Shown here: piece after piece, positions 16,209-25,141 of the stretch | Numbering within the stretch: position 1 is the first letter of the stretch | Layout: the number at the start of each line of letters is the position of its first letter | Origin: JANWKQ01 sp964624635 | GTDB taxonomy: Bacteria; Bacteroidota; Bacteroidia; CAIKAF01 | NCBI GenBank assembly: GCA_964624635.1 | Contig: CAZUXM010000005.1 | Location: forward strand, 1-64,000 | Reading direction: 5' to 3' | Length of the DNA: 64,000 nucleotides | Position numbers and translations under genes: made by a program | The notes under the pieces: model-generated | The model's input: only the letters and a program-made list of their open reading frames with translations | Databases searched by the model: none | Told to the model about the DNA's origin: nothing

Positions 16209-17630
16209 CTAGAAGATCATTTCTCTCCAGGTTTGAGTAAAATGCTCATTCTCTTCATCTTTAAACACACTCCACCGTAAAAACCTTCCATCTTTTATTT
16301 GAATATTCTTCATATCAGCATAGGCCGATATTGTAATAATACCTATGATGGGCCATTTTTGAAAAAAACGGGTTCCTTGTAACTTCGGTTTTATAAGAAA
16401 ATGAGTAGGATGTGCATTTTCTATACTAAAATTTTGTCCGGCTAATTCACATAAATAATATAACTCTTTTTTCTTTCCTAAAAATACTTTGTCAAGTATC
16501 CAACAGTGATAAACAAAGTTATCGTTGAATTGTGGATTTTTAAAAGGAACCAGCATGGTTAATTTATTGATTCGTGTAGTAAAAGGATATTCATTAAATT
16601 CATCTCCCCTAATCATCCATCCTCCACCTGTAGTGAAACTATCTGTTGATCTGGGATGAGTGGTGCTAAATGTTTGTGAACTTCTGCGTGTATAAGGTAA
16701 ACGTGGATATATCTTTTCCCAATGACCCGGCTTAACTGTGTGTCGTGTTAATCTTGCTACCAGAATAAATGTTAATGTTACTTCAAAGATGAGAAGATAT
16801 AGGTGATGTGATAACCCGCTTTTTACGCCATCGTCCAGCACCAAACCTGCAAATTGCACCAATGAAGCCAAAACAAATGCTGAAATGAGAAATTTTTGTA
16901 AAGTACTTCTATCAATGGCAACATTGTTTTTATAGTGGTGTGATCTATTAAGGAAATTATTACAAAACTGTGCCCATAATTCTATTTCAAATAAAAATAC
17001 GAATGCTGAACCCAAGAACCCCAAAAATCCTCCTCCCAAATGTAAAAACGCATCATATAGCCCGTGTAAAATTGCTGCTATCACTAACCCAAGCAGAGGA
17101 TATAATAAAACAAAAATATTACCTTTTCTTTTTCCTAAGCATAACATCGAAGCAATAAGTGATGTACCGGCCATATGACCAAATACACACATCAGTCCTC
17201 TTAAATACACCAAATAAATACCATGTGTGTTGAAGTATAAACAATTTTCAACTGTAGCAAATCCAATTCCGGCGAGTGATCCATATATGATAAAGTTGAC
17301 ATCCTCATCAAACCATTTTTTAAAAATGATATAGAAAAGTAAGAAAGAAAAAAACTTGGCAGCTTCTTCGACTACTCCAACATTCAATGTAAAAAAGGTA
17401 AGGGTTTGTAGTATATCGTTTTCAAAGTAAATAATGTGCCACCATTCAGACATGTATCTGTGAAGTCCCGTAACAATTAAAGGGCTCATACATCCGAAAG
17501 CAAATGCTATAGCAATTTTTCCCCATTTTTCAGGTTTAAAAATATCCACCTTGCGTAAAAATGCTGCCCAAATAAATGCCATAAATACAGCGGCAATAAT
17601 TTGAAGGGTTATGGCAAAAATAGAATTCAT
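16209..17630 (-). CDS. PrsW-family intramembrane metalloprotease
   Basis: 473 residues from ATG 17630; the frame extends to 17714, but the extra 28 residues would overlap the porP/sprF promoter. About seven to nine membrane helices fill the first 300 residues. PrsW signatures are present: VVEEAAKF (zinc-site glutamates), FATVENCLYF, FGHMAGTS and HGLYDAF. PrsW proteases cleave anti-sigma factors or act as CAAX-like membrane proteases. The C-terminal 150 residues form a soluble extension with GGGWMIRGDEF, not part of the family core. It is divergent from porP/sprF, with 83 bases between the starts. Confidence 0.85.
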   Translation of the reverse strand: MNSIFAITLQIIAAVFMAFIWAAFLRKVDIFKPEKWGKIAIAFAFGCMSPLIVTGLHRYMSEWWHIIYFENDILQTLTFFTLNVGVVEEAAKFFSFLLFYIIFKKWFDEDVNFIIYGSLAGIGFATVENCLYFNTHGIYLVYLRGLMCVFGHMAGTSLIASMLCLGKRKGNIFVLLYPLLGLVIAAILHGLYDAFLHLGGGFLGFLGSAFVFLFEIELWAQFCNNFLNRSHHYKNNVAIDRSTLQKFLISAFVLASLVQFAGLVLDDGVKSGLSHHLYLLIFEVTLTFILVARLTRHTVKPGHWEKIYPRLPYTRRSSQTFSTTHPRSTDSFTTGGGWMIRGDEFNEYPFTTRINKLTMLVPFKNPQFNDNFVYHCWILDKVFLGKKKELYYLCELAGQNFSIENAHPTHFLIKPKLQGTRFFQKWPIIGIITISAYADMKNIQIKDGRFLRWSVFKDEENEHFTQTWREMIF

Positions 17631-17676
17631 TAAGTACTGTTTAACGACTATGAATATAAAAAGGTTTTGGTGTTTT

Positions 17677-17706
17677 TTGATATAATATAGAGAATAGTTA
17701 CCTTTA
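17677..17706 (+). promoter_or_regulatory. Candidate promoter of porP/sprF-like gene
   Basis: TTG at 17677-17679, exactly 19 bases, then TACCTTTA (consensus TAnnTTTG, one mismatch). The ATG follows 8 bases later, so the mRNA would be nearly leaderless. This weakens the call. Confidence 0.4.
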
Positions 17707-17713
17707 TTCGCCA

Positions 17714-18667
17714 ATGAAGAAGTTAGTATTTTTTATTGTATTGTTAAGTATAAGCAAAGCCTTTGCTCAACAAGACCCGCAATATTCTGTTCCCTATATT
17801 AATCAAATGGTATTTAATCCCGCTTCTATGGGAGCAAGGCATTGTATTGGTGTTAGTATGCAAGGTCGTTTTCAGTATGTTGGCATGCAGGATGCTCCTA
17901 TTGGTTGGCATTTAGGATTAGATGTTCCATTTTATTTGGGTAAAAAAAGACTTAACTCTATAGGCTTTGGAGTAGTTGGGTATGGTGATTACGTAGGCTA
18001 TTCAGTAAACGGTGGACTTCGGTTCGCGGTTAATTATAGAAGAGTAAAGTTAGGTCCGGGCGATCTATCCATCGGTATCGATATGGGATTAGCTACCCGT
18101 AGGTTTGTAAATGCAGTTTGGGTTACTCCTGGTCCACCTGAGCCAGGGTTACCTGACCCTAATGCAGCAGGTGAAACTTTTGATATGGGGATAGGTGTAT
18201 TTTATTCAGGGGATAATTTTTATGCAGGCATTAGTACTACTCACTTAAATGGTGGAAGAATTGAACCCGTTAAATATACGTTTGCACAAAACCTATATGT
18301 AAATGGAGGTGGATTTATAGGACTGGGAGCTAATAAAAACTGGAGATTAAATCCTCATGGTATCGTTAGAACAGATTTTGCTACCATGAATTTTGATGTT
18401 GGGTTAAATGCTTTATGTTTTATCAGAGAAAATCATGCTATTATATTTGGAAGTACCTACAGATATATTGATGCTGTTGGTTTTAATATAGGATATGGGT
18501 TTCAGTTCACAAAAGGGAACTTCGGTAAAAAAGGGATGTTCGCTATCATTTATAATGTTGATTTGGTTACATCACATTTAAGTAGTTTCGGAGCTACTTC
18601 TCATGAAGTAGGAATTAGGTTTTGTTTCCCAGCCAAAGATGTACAATTTCAAAGGGTGTTTTATTAA
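17714..18667 (+). CDS. PorP/SprF-family T9SS outer membrane protein
   Basis: 317 residues with signal peptide (1-18, ending AFAQ) and the family's opening QDPQYSVPYINQMVFNPA. The rest is a run of amphipathic beta strands ending in a short C-terminal strand, as expected for an outer membrane barrel. PorP/SprF proteins are needed for T9SS function and for anchoring particular cargo such as SprB. Here it is not followed by an OmpA/PD40 gene, unlike many sprF loci; two such genes are at 46888-51463. It converges on ftsZ, and three hairpins separate them. Confidence 0.9.
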   Translation: MKKLVFFIVLLSISKAFAQQDPQYSVPYINQMVFNPASMGARHCIGVSMQGRFQYVGMQDAPIGWHLGLDVPFYLGKKRLNSIGFGVVGYGDYVGYSVNGGLRFAVNYRRVKLGPGDLSIGIDMGLATRRFVNAVWVTPGPPEPGLPDPNAAGETFDMGIGVFYSGDNFYAGISTTHLNGGRIEPVKYTFAQNLYVNGGGFIGLGANKNWRLNPHGIVRTDFATMNFDVGLNALCFIRENHAIIFGSTYRYIDAVGFNIGYGFQFTKGNFGKKGMFAIIYNVDLVTSHLSSFGATSHEVGIRFCFPAKDVQFQRVFY

Positions 18668-18730
18668 TTCTTCAATGGCTTTAGGGGAATATCTGCTTTT
18701 GCAGACATAAGCTAAATATATAATGATGGG

Positions 18731-18796
18731 ACCCTTGCTTTCGCAAGGGTTAGTTAGCCTAGCATTTTTTGCTTGCAAAAAATAAAGTCTAACTAA
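18731..18796 (+). terminator. Two tandem hairpins after porP/sprF
   Basis: ACCCTTGC (18731-18738)/GCAAGGGT (18743-18750) is followed directly by a nested hairpin: outer TTAGTTAG (18750-18757)/CTAACTAA (18789-18796) and inner ATTTTTTGC (18764-18772)/GCAAAAAAT (18775-18783). They lie 63-129 bases past the gene's stop and probably end that transcript. Confidence 0.6.
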
Positions 18797-18803
18797 AAAT
18801 AAA

Positions 18804-18824
18804 GCCCCGGTTTTTACACCGAGG
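18804..18824 (-). terminator. Terminator of the dcw cluster after ftsZ
   Basis: GCCCCGGT (18804-18811) pairs with ACCGAGGC (18817-18824), one mismatch. On the minus strand it is followed by a T-rich stretch. It lies 60 bases beyond the ftsZ stop. Confidence 0.7.
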
Positions 18825-18883
18825 CTCCCGACAAACATTCACCAATAAAACTATGATTATGGAGAATTTATTTTAAAATCACG

Positions 18884-20488
18884 TTAGTCTACACTATCGT
18901 GTAAGAATGAATTATTTTCTCTTAGTTTATAACCTTCTTCTTTATCTTCTGATAACGAAAGATTACTAGCTATGCTTTGTTTCGAAGAATCTTCTTCTTC
19001 TAACTTTACGCCGTATCTTTCGTAGGCAGGTTTGTTCTCCATTTCTTTTAGTCCGGATGGAGTTTTTAGCTTACGGCTAATTTCCTGTAATCTTTTGATA
19101 CGGTCATTCTGTTTGAATAAGATACCTTTTTCTTCATTTAAGTTATCTAATGATTGAGGAGCTTCTTTAGCAACGTCCATATCATTAAATAAATCAAAAG
19201 AATCTGAAGGAGCTTCGTTTTTTATTTCATCAAATAAATTGATACGCTCAATTTGTTCTTCAGGAATAGAACTACTAACTTCTGAAGAAGAAAAATTATC
19301 TACTTTAAATTCAATTTCATTGCTGTCTTTTTCTCCACTGAAGTCAACCGCATCAGGACTAACAAAAAAGTCTTCCGTATCATTTTCAACTACAGTGTTA
19401 AATTTTTCGTTGTTAATAGCTTCAACAATCTCATCCATATTTTTGTTGGCAACATCCAATACAACATTGGTGTTTTTATCCAAATCAATATGGAAATTGT
19501 CATCAGCAATTGATTTAAATCCCGTAGCAATTAAGGTTACACCAATTTTATTTCCTAAGCTGCTATCTTTACCGGTACCAAAAATAACGTGTTCATTCTG
19601 GCCTGAAATATCGCTGATATAATCGGTGATTTCACCTACTTCATCCATGGTTAATTCTTCATCACCATAGGTCATGTATAATAAAATATGTTTAGCACCA
19701 CGTATATCATTGTCATTTAACAATGGTGAATTTAAAGCACCTTCAATTGCTTTTAATGCACGGTTTTCACCATCAGCATAAGCAGAACCCATGATAGCAG
19801 CACCACCATTGGTCATTACTGTTTTTACGTCTTCAAAGTCAACATTAATATAACCAGTTACAGTAATAATTTCAGAAATTCCTTTTGCTGCAGTGGTCAA
19901 TACATCATCAGCTTTACCAAATGCATTGGTTAATGACATATTGCTATATATTTCACGAAGTTTATCATTTGAAATGATTAATAAAGTATCCACATGTTTT
20001 TTCAATTCGTTGATACCATTCTCTGCTTGTTCTCTTCTTCTTCTTCCTTCAAAACCAAATGGGATAGTACAAATACCTACAGTAAGTATTCCCATTTCTT
20101 TGGCAAGTTTTGCAATAACAGGAGCAGCACCTGTGCCGGTACCACCACCCATACCAGCGGTAATAAACACCATCTTGGTATTTTTTGCTAACAGTTCACG
20201 AACTTCTTCAATACTTTCCAAAGCTGATTTTAGTCCTATTTCAGGTTTGGCACCTGCACCACGTCCTTCAGTTAAACTTTTACCTAACTGAACTTTGTTA
20301 GGGACAGGGCTTAATTCTAATGATTGATTATCAGTATTACAAATGATAAAATCAACGCCTTTAATCCCCATGTTATACATGTGATTTACCGCGTTGCTTC
20401 CGCCACCACCTACTCCAATCACCTTGATAATAGATGATTGGTCCTTCGGTAGTTCGAATTTGATCGGATCGTTATACAAATTTTCCAT
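18884..20488 (-). CDS. ftsZ: Cell division protein FtsZ
   Basis: Tubulin-like GTPase that forms the division ring. 534 residues. The GTPase domain (about 15-320) has the nucleotide-binding GVGGGGSNAVNHM, the tubulin signature GGGTGTG at 114-120 and NTDNQSL at 51-57. A long, acidic, serine-rich linker (about 325-490) follows, then the conserved C-terminal peptide NSFLHDSVD, which in Bacteroidota ends FtsZ and recruits partners such as FtsA. It is the last gene of the dcw cluster, 43 bases after ftsA, with a terminator downstream. Confidence 0.98.
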   Translation of the reverse strand: MENLYNDPIKFELPKDQSSIIKVIGVGGGGSNAVNHMYNMGIKGVDFIICNTDNQSLELSPVPNKVQLGKSLTEGRGAGAKPEIGLKSALESIEEVRELLAKNTKMVFITAGMGGGTGTGAAPVIAKLAKEMGILTVGICTIPFGFEGRRRREQAENGINELKKHVDTLLIISNDKLREIYSNMSLTNAFGKADDVLTTAAKGISEIITVTGYINVDFEDVKTVMTNGGAAIMGSAYADGENRALKAIEGALNSPLLNDNDIRGAKHILLYMTYGDEELTMDEVGEITDYISDISGQNEHVIFGTGKDSSLGNKIGVTLIATGFKSIADDNFHIDLDKNTNVVLDVANKNMDEIVEAINNEKFNTVVENDTEDFFVSPDAVDFSGEKDSNEIEFKVDNFSSSEVSSSIPEEQIERINLFDEIKNEAPSDSFDLFNDMDVAKEAPQSLDNLNEEKGILFKQNDRIKRLQEISRKLKTPSGLKEMENKPAYERYGVKLEEEDSSKQSIASNLSLSEDKEEGYKLRENNSFLHDSVD

Positions 20489-20531
20489 TTTTGTGCCGTT
20501 TTAATTTATAGAGTTAATGTTTGTTGCGTTA

Positions 20532-21809
20532 TTATAATTTAGTTTCATCATCTTCAAAGAAGTCTCTTCCTTTGTTGATTAGTTTATCCCAAAAACTTCC
20601 TTTGGTTTTTTTACTGTGTTGTTTCACTTTTGGTTCTTCCAATACTACTTCTCTGGTATGGTCATCAAATCCCATCATCATCAAACCAATAGAAGTACTA
20701 TATATAGGAGAAGTTACTTTATCAGCTTTACCTCCGGTAATATGTTCATTAGGATAACCAATTCGTGATTCATGTCCCGTGATAAATTCAGTTAATTGTT
20801 TAATGAATTTTAATTGAGACCCCCCACCGGTAATTACAATTCCTGCAGCCAACTTATCCTTATAACCTGAGTTTACTATTTCATAATTTACCATCTCTAA
20901 AATTTCACTCATACGAGCATTGATGATGTTGGTTAAATTACGAAGCGTAATTTCTTTTGGCGGACGTCCTTTTAAACCAGGAACCGTAATTCTTGTATTT
21001 TCAAATTTTTCTAGAGGAAGCGCATAACCATGTTTTACCTTTAAAAGTTCAGCATAGTTTTTAATAATTCCACATCCATTTTTAATATCTTCAGTAAGTA
21101 TGTTACCTCCGAATGGAATTACTGCTGTATGGCGAATAATCCCTTCCTGAAAGATCGCAATATCTGTAGTTCCACCGCCGATATCAATCAATGCAACACC
21201 TGCTTCTTTTTCTTCAATACCTAAGGCAGCCTCAGCAGATGCTAGTGGTTCAAGAATTAAATCATCAATAGTTAATCCGGCTTGTTGGCAACAACGAGAA
21301 ATGTTCTGAGCAGCCGAAATCTGCCCGGTAATGATATGGAAGTTAGCTTCTAATCTTGCTCCCATCATTCCCAACGGATCTTTGATATCCGGGATATTGT
21401 CAACTATATATTCCTGAGGGATAACATGTAAAATCTGTTCTCCGGGAGGAATTGACAATTTGTACATATCTTCAATAAGGTTATCTACATCTTTTTGTTC
21501 GATTACCTCATCAATGTTTTTACGGGTATAGATACCTCTGTGCTGGTAGCTTTTTATATGCTGACCTGCAATACCTACTACAACTCTTTTAATTTCTACA
21601 CCTGAAGAAAGCTCAGCTTCAGCCACTGCTTTTTTAATAGAATCGATAGTTTGAATAATATTGGTAACTACCCCTCTTTGTACTCCTAATGACTCCGCTT
21701 TTCCCTCTCCAAGTATCTCTATTTTTCCATTTTCGTTTTTACGACCTACCATCGCCACAATTTTTGTGGTACCAATGTCAAGTCCAACGATGATTTCTGA
21801 TTGTGCCAT
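20532..21809 (-). CDS. ftsA: Cell division protein FtsA
   Basis: Actin-like ATPase that tethers FtsZ to the membrane. 425 residues. It opens EIIVGLDIGTTKIVAMVG (phosphate 1 motif), has the SHS2 insertion with GIAGQHIKSY, the phosphate 2 motif LIDIGGGTTDIAIF and an adenosine motif VITGGGSQL. The C-terminus has a basic amphipathic tail (KTKGSFWDKLINKGRDFF), the expected membrane-targeting helix. It lies 4 bases downstream of ftsQ and 43 bases before ftsZ. Confidence 0.97.
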   Translation of the reverse strand: MAQSEIIVGLDIGTTKIVAMVGRKNENGKIEILGEGKAESLGVQRGVVTNIIQTIDSIKKAVAEAELSSGVEIKRVVVGIAGQHIKSYQHRGIYTRKNIDEVIEQKDVDNLIEDMYKLSIPPGEQILHVIPQEYIVDNIPDIKDPLGMMGARLEANFHIITGQISAAQNISRCCQQAGLTIDDLILEPLASAEAALGIEEKEAGVALIDIGGGTTDIAIFQEGIIRHTAVIPFGGNILTEDIKNGCGIIKNYAELLKVKHGYALPLEKFENTRITVPGLKGRPPKEITLRNLTNIINARMSEILEMVNYEIVNSGYKDKLAAGIVITGGGSQLKFIKQLTEFITGHESRIGYPNEHITGGKADKVTSPIYSTSIGLMMMGFDDHTREVVLEEPKVKQHSKKTKGSFWDKLINKGRDFFEDDETKL

Positions 21810-21813
21810 GATC

Positions 21814-22668
21814 TTATTGTTGTTCTGTTTGTCCGTTATTTATATCAGCTACTTCTATCATATTCGTATCAGCCTCCACAGGAATGATAGCTGCATCCTG
21901 TCCTATTCCTACTATTTGTCCTTTGTATTGTATGTCTATCATACTGTATTTCTCCCAACCAACACGATCAATTCCCGATTGATAGAACAATTCCAACTTT
22001 TTAAATTTCCCTTCAATATGCTCAGCCTTTCCAAACATAATTTCATGCATACCTACTTTAGGAATTAGAATAAATTTTTTTTCATCTGTTACATACATCT
22101 GTTCAATCTGAGCTTTCCAGAATTCATTTTTATGAATAAACTGTAACATTCTGTTTACATCGTCTAATACTGATACTTCAGCCAGGCTGTCATCTTGTAG
22201 GTAATATGTTTTTTCGTTGTATTCTTCCAATATTTCACCGTTAATGATGCATACTCTGGCCGGTCTATCGTCAACAATCGGCATCATTGCTCCTTCAGTG
22301 TCTATGTAAAATGAATTACCTGATTTATTGATTACTCTACCAATCACTGTTTTTAATTCTACTTCAATGCTAATAGCTCCGTTTACATTTTTAAAAATGT
22401 TGGCGTTTTTTACTGAAGGTATTTGCAATATGTTTTTTTCAATTTCTTTTAAATTCAAATTCTCCTGATCATTTCTGTCAGTACAAAAAGTTTCAAACCT
22501 GTCAAGAATCTCTTGTTCAGAAACAAACAATGCCTCAGGATCACCTTTGATTTTTACCTGAACATTGTAACAACTGATTTCATTTGGTTGAGCACTAACA
22601 AAGGCCAATAAGCTACCGGTAGCAATTACCAGCAACAGACCTAATGTTATTTTCAACCATTTTTTCAT
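21814..22668 (-). CDS. ftsQ: Cell division protein FtsQ
   Basis: 284 residues. One N-terminal transmembrane helix (about 7-25, ITLGLLLVIATGSLLAFVS) is followed by a periplasmic POTRA-like domain (YNVQVKIKGDPEALFVSEQEI) and the FtsQ beta domain. It links early cytoplasmic and late periplasmic divisome parts. The low sequence conservation is normal for the family; its place between murC (1-base spacing) and ftsA makes the assignment firm. Confidence 0.92.
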   Translation of the reverse strand: MKKWLKITLGLLLVIATGSLLAFVSAQPNEISCYNVQVKIKGDPEALFVSEQEILDRFETFCTDRNDQENLNLKEIEKNILQIPSVKNANIFKNVNGAISIEVELKTVIGRVINKSGNSFYIDTEGAMMPIVDDRPARVCIINGEILEEYNEKTYYLQDDSLAEVSVLDDVNRMLQFIHKNEFWKAQIEQMYVTDEKKFILIPKVGMHEIMFGKAEHIEGKFKKLELFYQSGIDRVGWEKYSMIDIQYKGQIVGIGQDAAIIPVEADTNMIEVADINNGQTEQQ

Positions 22669-22669
22669 T

Positions 22670-24046
22670 TTAATTGTTGTGCAATTGTATTAGATTTTTG
22701 ATTGGTTTGATGAGCCCGTCAATGTCTCCAGCACCCATAGTTATTAAGACTTCGATATTAGGCAATATATCATTGAGGTGAGATAGTACCTCATCTTTAC
22801 TTATCAATAACTTATTGTTAATATTCACATTGCTTAATATCAACTCTGAGTTAATTCCTTCAATTGGAAGTTCACGTGCAGGGTATATAGGCAGTAAAAT
22901 AAGGGTATCCAGCGCTCCAAGGCTCTGCGCAAATTCATTAGCAAAATCTCTGGTTCTTGAAAAAAGATGTGGCTGAAAAATTCCGGTAAGCTTCTTTCCG
23001 GGAAATAATTCCCTGGCTGCAGCTACGCAAGCGCTTATTTCTGTAGGATGATGAGCATAATCATCCACATACGTGGTAGTGTTAGTTGATATAATAGTCT
23101 CGAACCTGCGTTTGACCCCTTTAAACGTTTTCAGGGCTGATTTTATAACCTTCATATCAACGCCAAGGCTTATTCCTACTGCGGTTGCGGCTAAGGAGTT
23201 CTCAATATTATGTCGGCCAGGTACTCCAAGTTCAAAGGTACCTAGGGATTGGTTTTTATGGCTAACCTCGTAAACAAATTTGCCATTTTCAACTCTGATA
23301 TTTTCTGCAGATAAACCCTCAACCTCAATCCCATATTGATATTCAGGAGCAATAACAGGATTTAGATTAATACCTTTACGCATGATGAGTTTTCCGCCCG
23401 GTTTAATCTTTCTGGTAAAGTCCTCAAAGCTCTGTTTTACTGATTCTGGAGTATTGTAAATGTCTAAATGGTCCGGTTCAGCCGAAGTGATAATAGCAAT
23501 ATCCGGGTTTAACTGAAGAAAAGACCTGTCATACTCATCAGCCTCTACTACGGTGATGGTTGAATTAGGAGTTTCTATATAGTTGGTTCCATAGTTACCT
23601 GTAATACCTCCTAAAAATGCGGAAACAGCCAATCCGGATTCTTTACAAATATGAGCTACCATACTTGAGGTGGTAGTTTTACCATGGGTTCCTGCAATAG
23701 CAATACAAAAGCTTCCACGAGAAATAATACCCAATGCTTCGGCTCTTTTCATTACCGTATAGCCATTGGTTTTAAAATATACCAACTCACTATGATCAGC
23801 CGGTACGGCGGGAGTATAAATAACCAGAGTATTTTCTTTGTCAAATATTCTTTTGGGGATGAGTTGAACATCATCAGTATAATGCACATCTATCCATTCA
23901 CTTTGAAGATTTCTGGTTAGTTCTGTTTCTGTTTTATCATAGCCGGCGCAATAAATATCCTTACTGTTAAAGTATCTGGCTAAAGCACTCATGCCTATCC
24001 CTCCGATGCCAACAAAATATACCTGCTTTATATCTTCAATTTTCAT
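22670..24046 (-). CDS. murC: UDP-N-acetylmuramate--L-alanine ligase
   Basis: Adds L-Ala to UDP-MurNAc, the first peptide step of peptidoglycan synthesis. 458 residues. The N-terminal nucleotide-binding domain has VYFVGIGGIGMSALARYF, the ATP loop is AGTHGKTTTSSM, the central domain has VVEADEYDRSF, and the C-terminal ligase domain has YVDDYAHHPTEI. The start overlaps the murG stop by four bases, so the two are translationally coupled. Confidence 0.97.
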   Translation of the reverse strand: MKIEDIKQVYFVGIGGIGMSALARYFNSKDIYCAGYDKTETELTRNLQSEWIDVHYTDDVQLIPKRIFDKENTLVIYTPAVPADHSELVYFKTNGYTVMKRAEALGIISRGSFCIAIAGTHGKTTTSSMVAHICKESGLAVSAFLGGITGNYGTNYIETPNSTITVVEADEYDRSFLQLNPDIAIITSAEPDHLDIYNTPESVKQSFEDFTRKIKPGGKLIMRKGINLNPVIAPEYQYGIEVEGLSAENIRVENGKFVYEVSHKNQSLGTFELGVPGRHNIENSLAATAVGISLGVDMKVIKSALKTFKGVKRRFETIISTNTTTYVDDYAHHPTEISACVAAARELFPGKKLTGIFQPHLFSRTRDFANEFAQSLGALDTLILLPIYPARELPIEGINSELILSNVNINNKLLISKDEVLSHLNDILPNIEVLITMGAGDIDGLIKPIKNLIQLHNN

Positions 24047-25141
24047 TTTACCAGTTTTAAAATTTCTGATGCTATCACTGCTGCAGCATCATATGTTGCA
24101 AATTTTTGAATGTTGGCAGTGAGTTGTACCAGTTTATTTTCGTCGTTTAATGTCGCAATGGAAAGTTTTCCCAATTGATCCGATGTTTCTGAGTTTTTCA
24201 CCATCAAAGCAGCCCCCTTGTTTACTAATGACATGGCATTTTTTGTTTGATGGTCCTCAGCAGCTGTTGGAAGTGGCACAAAAATACTTGGCTTACCACC
24301 AATGCATAACTCAGATACTGACATGGCGCCTGCTCGTGAAATCACCAGGTCAGCTGCTGAATAAGCGAAGTTCATTTTTTCAATAAACTCCATTGGGTAA
24401 ATATTGGTTAGTTGTTCGTTTTCTACCAACAATTTTGCTTCCGGATAAAAACTTTTTCCCGTTTGCCAGATTACCTGAATATTGTTTTCATTAAACAAAG
24501 TCGCATTGGATTTTATTCCAACATTAATTCCTAATGCTCCCTGACTGCCACCAATTACCAGAATGGTTTTTTTGGCAGGGTCTAATCCAAAATGATTGAT
24601 GCCTTGCTCCCTTGTAAATTTATTTTGTTCAATATTTTTTCTGATAGGATTACCGGTATAAACAATTTTATTTTTGTCAAATTGTTTATCCATATCCGGA
24701 TACGATACACAAATGGCATTGGCATATTTTGCCAACCACCGGTTTGTTTTTCCTGCATGTGAATTGGCTTCGTGAATTAATACAGGAATTTTCTTTTTAC
24801 CTGCGGCATATACCACCGCAGCACTTGCATAACCACCTACGCCTATTACTACCTGAGGCCGAAATNNNNNNNNNNGAGGATGCTTTCATTACAGCACCTA
24901 GAACCTTGAACGGTAAAATGATATTTTTAGGATCTAACTTCTTTTGAATACCTGAAATGTTTAATCCCTCGATTTTATATCCTGCCGCCGGAACTTTTTC
25001 CATTTCCATTTTGCCGTTGGCCCCTACAAATAAAATTTCTATCGAAGGATTAGACTCCTTCAATGCATCGGCAATGGCAATGGCGGGGAATATATGTCCA
25101 CCTGTTCCACCTCCGCTAATGATCACTCTCTGCAACTGCAC
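24043..25141 (-). CDS. murG: Undecaprenyldiphospho-muramoylpentapeptide beta-N-acetylglucosaminyltransferase, interrupted by an assembly gap
   Basis: Transfers GlcNAc to lipid I to make lipid II at the inner membrane face. The N-terminal piece (from 25141) has the family's GGGTGGHIFPAIAIADAL and VGANGKMEMEKVP. Ten Ns at 24866-24875 break the frame; beyond the gap the correct frame reads FRPQVVIGVGGYAS and then AAVVYAAGKKKIPVLIHEAN, a perfect MurG continuation, followed by VIGGSQGALGIN and RAGAMSVSELCIGGKPSI. Rejoined length is about 363 residues, normal for MurG. It overlaps the ftsW stop by 26 bases and murC by 4. Confidence 0.95.
24866..24875. other. Assembly gap (10 N)
   Basis: Ten Ns inside murG. 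The reading frame changes across it, so the nominal length is wrong modulo 3. Confidence 0.95.

Noticed and set aside
19893..20291. 132-codon ORF antisense to ftsZ
   Set aside because: Mirror of a strongly conserved coding frame with regular codon bias; no independent start signals.
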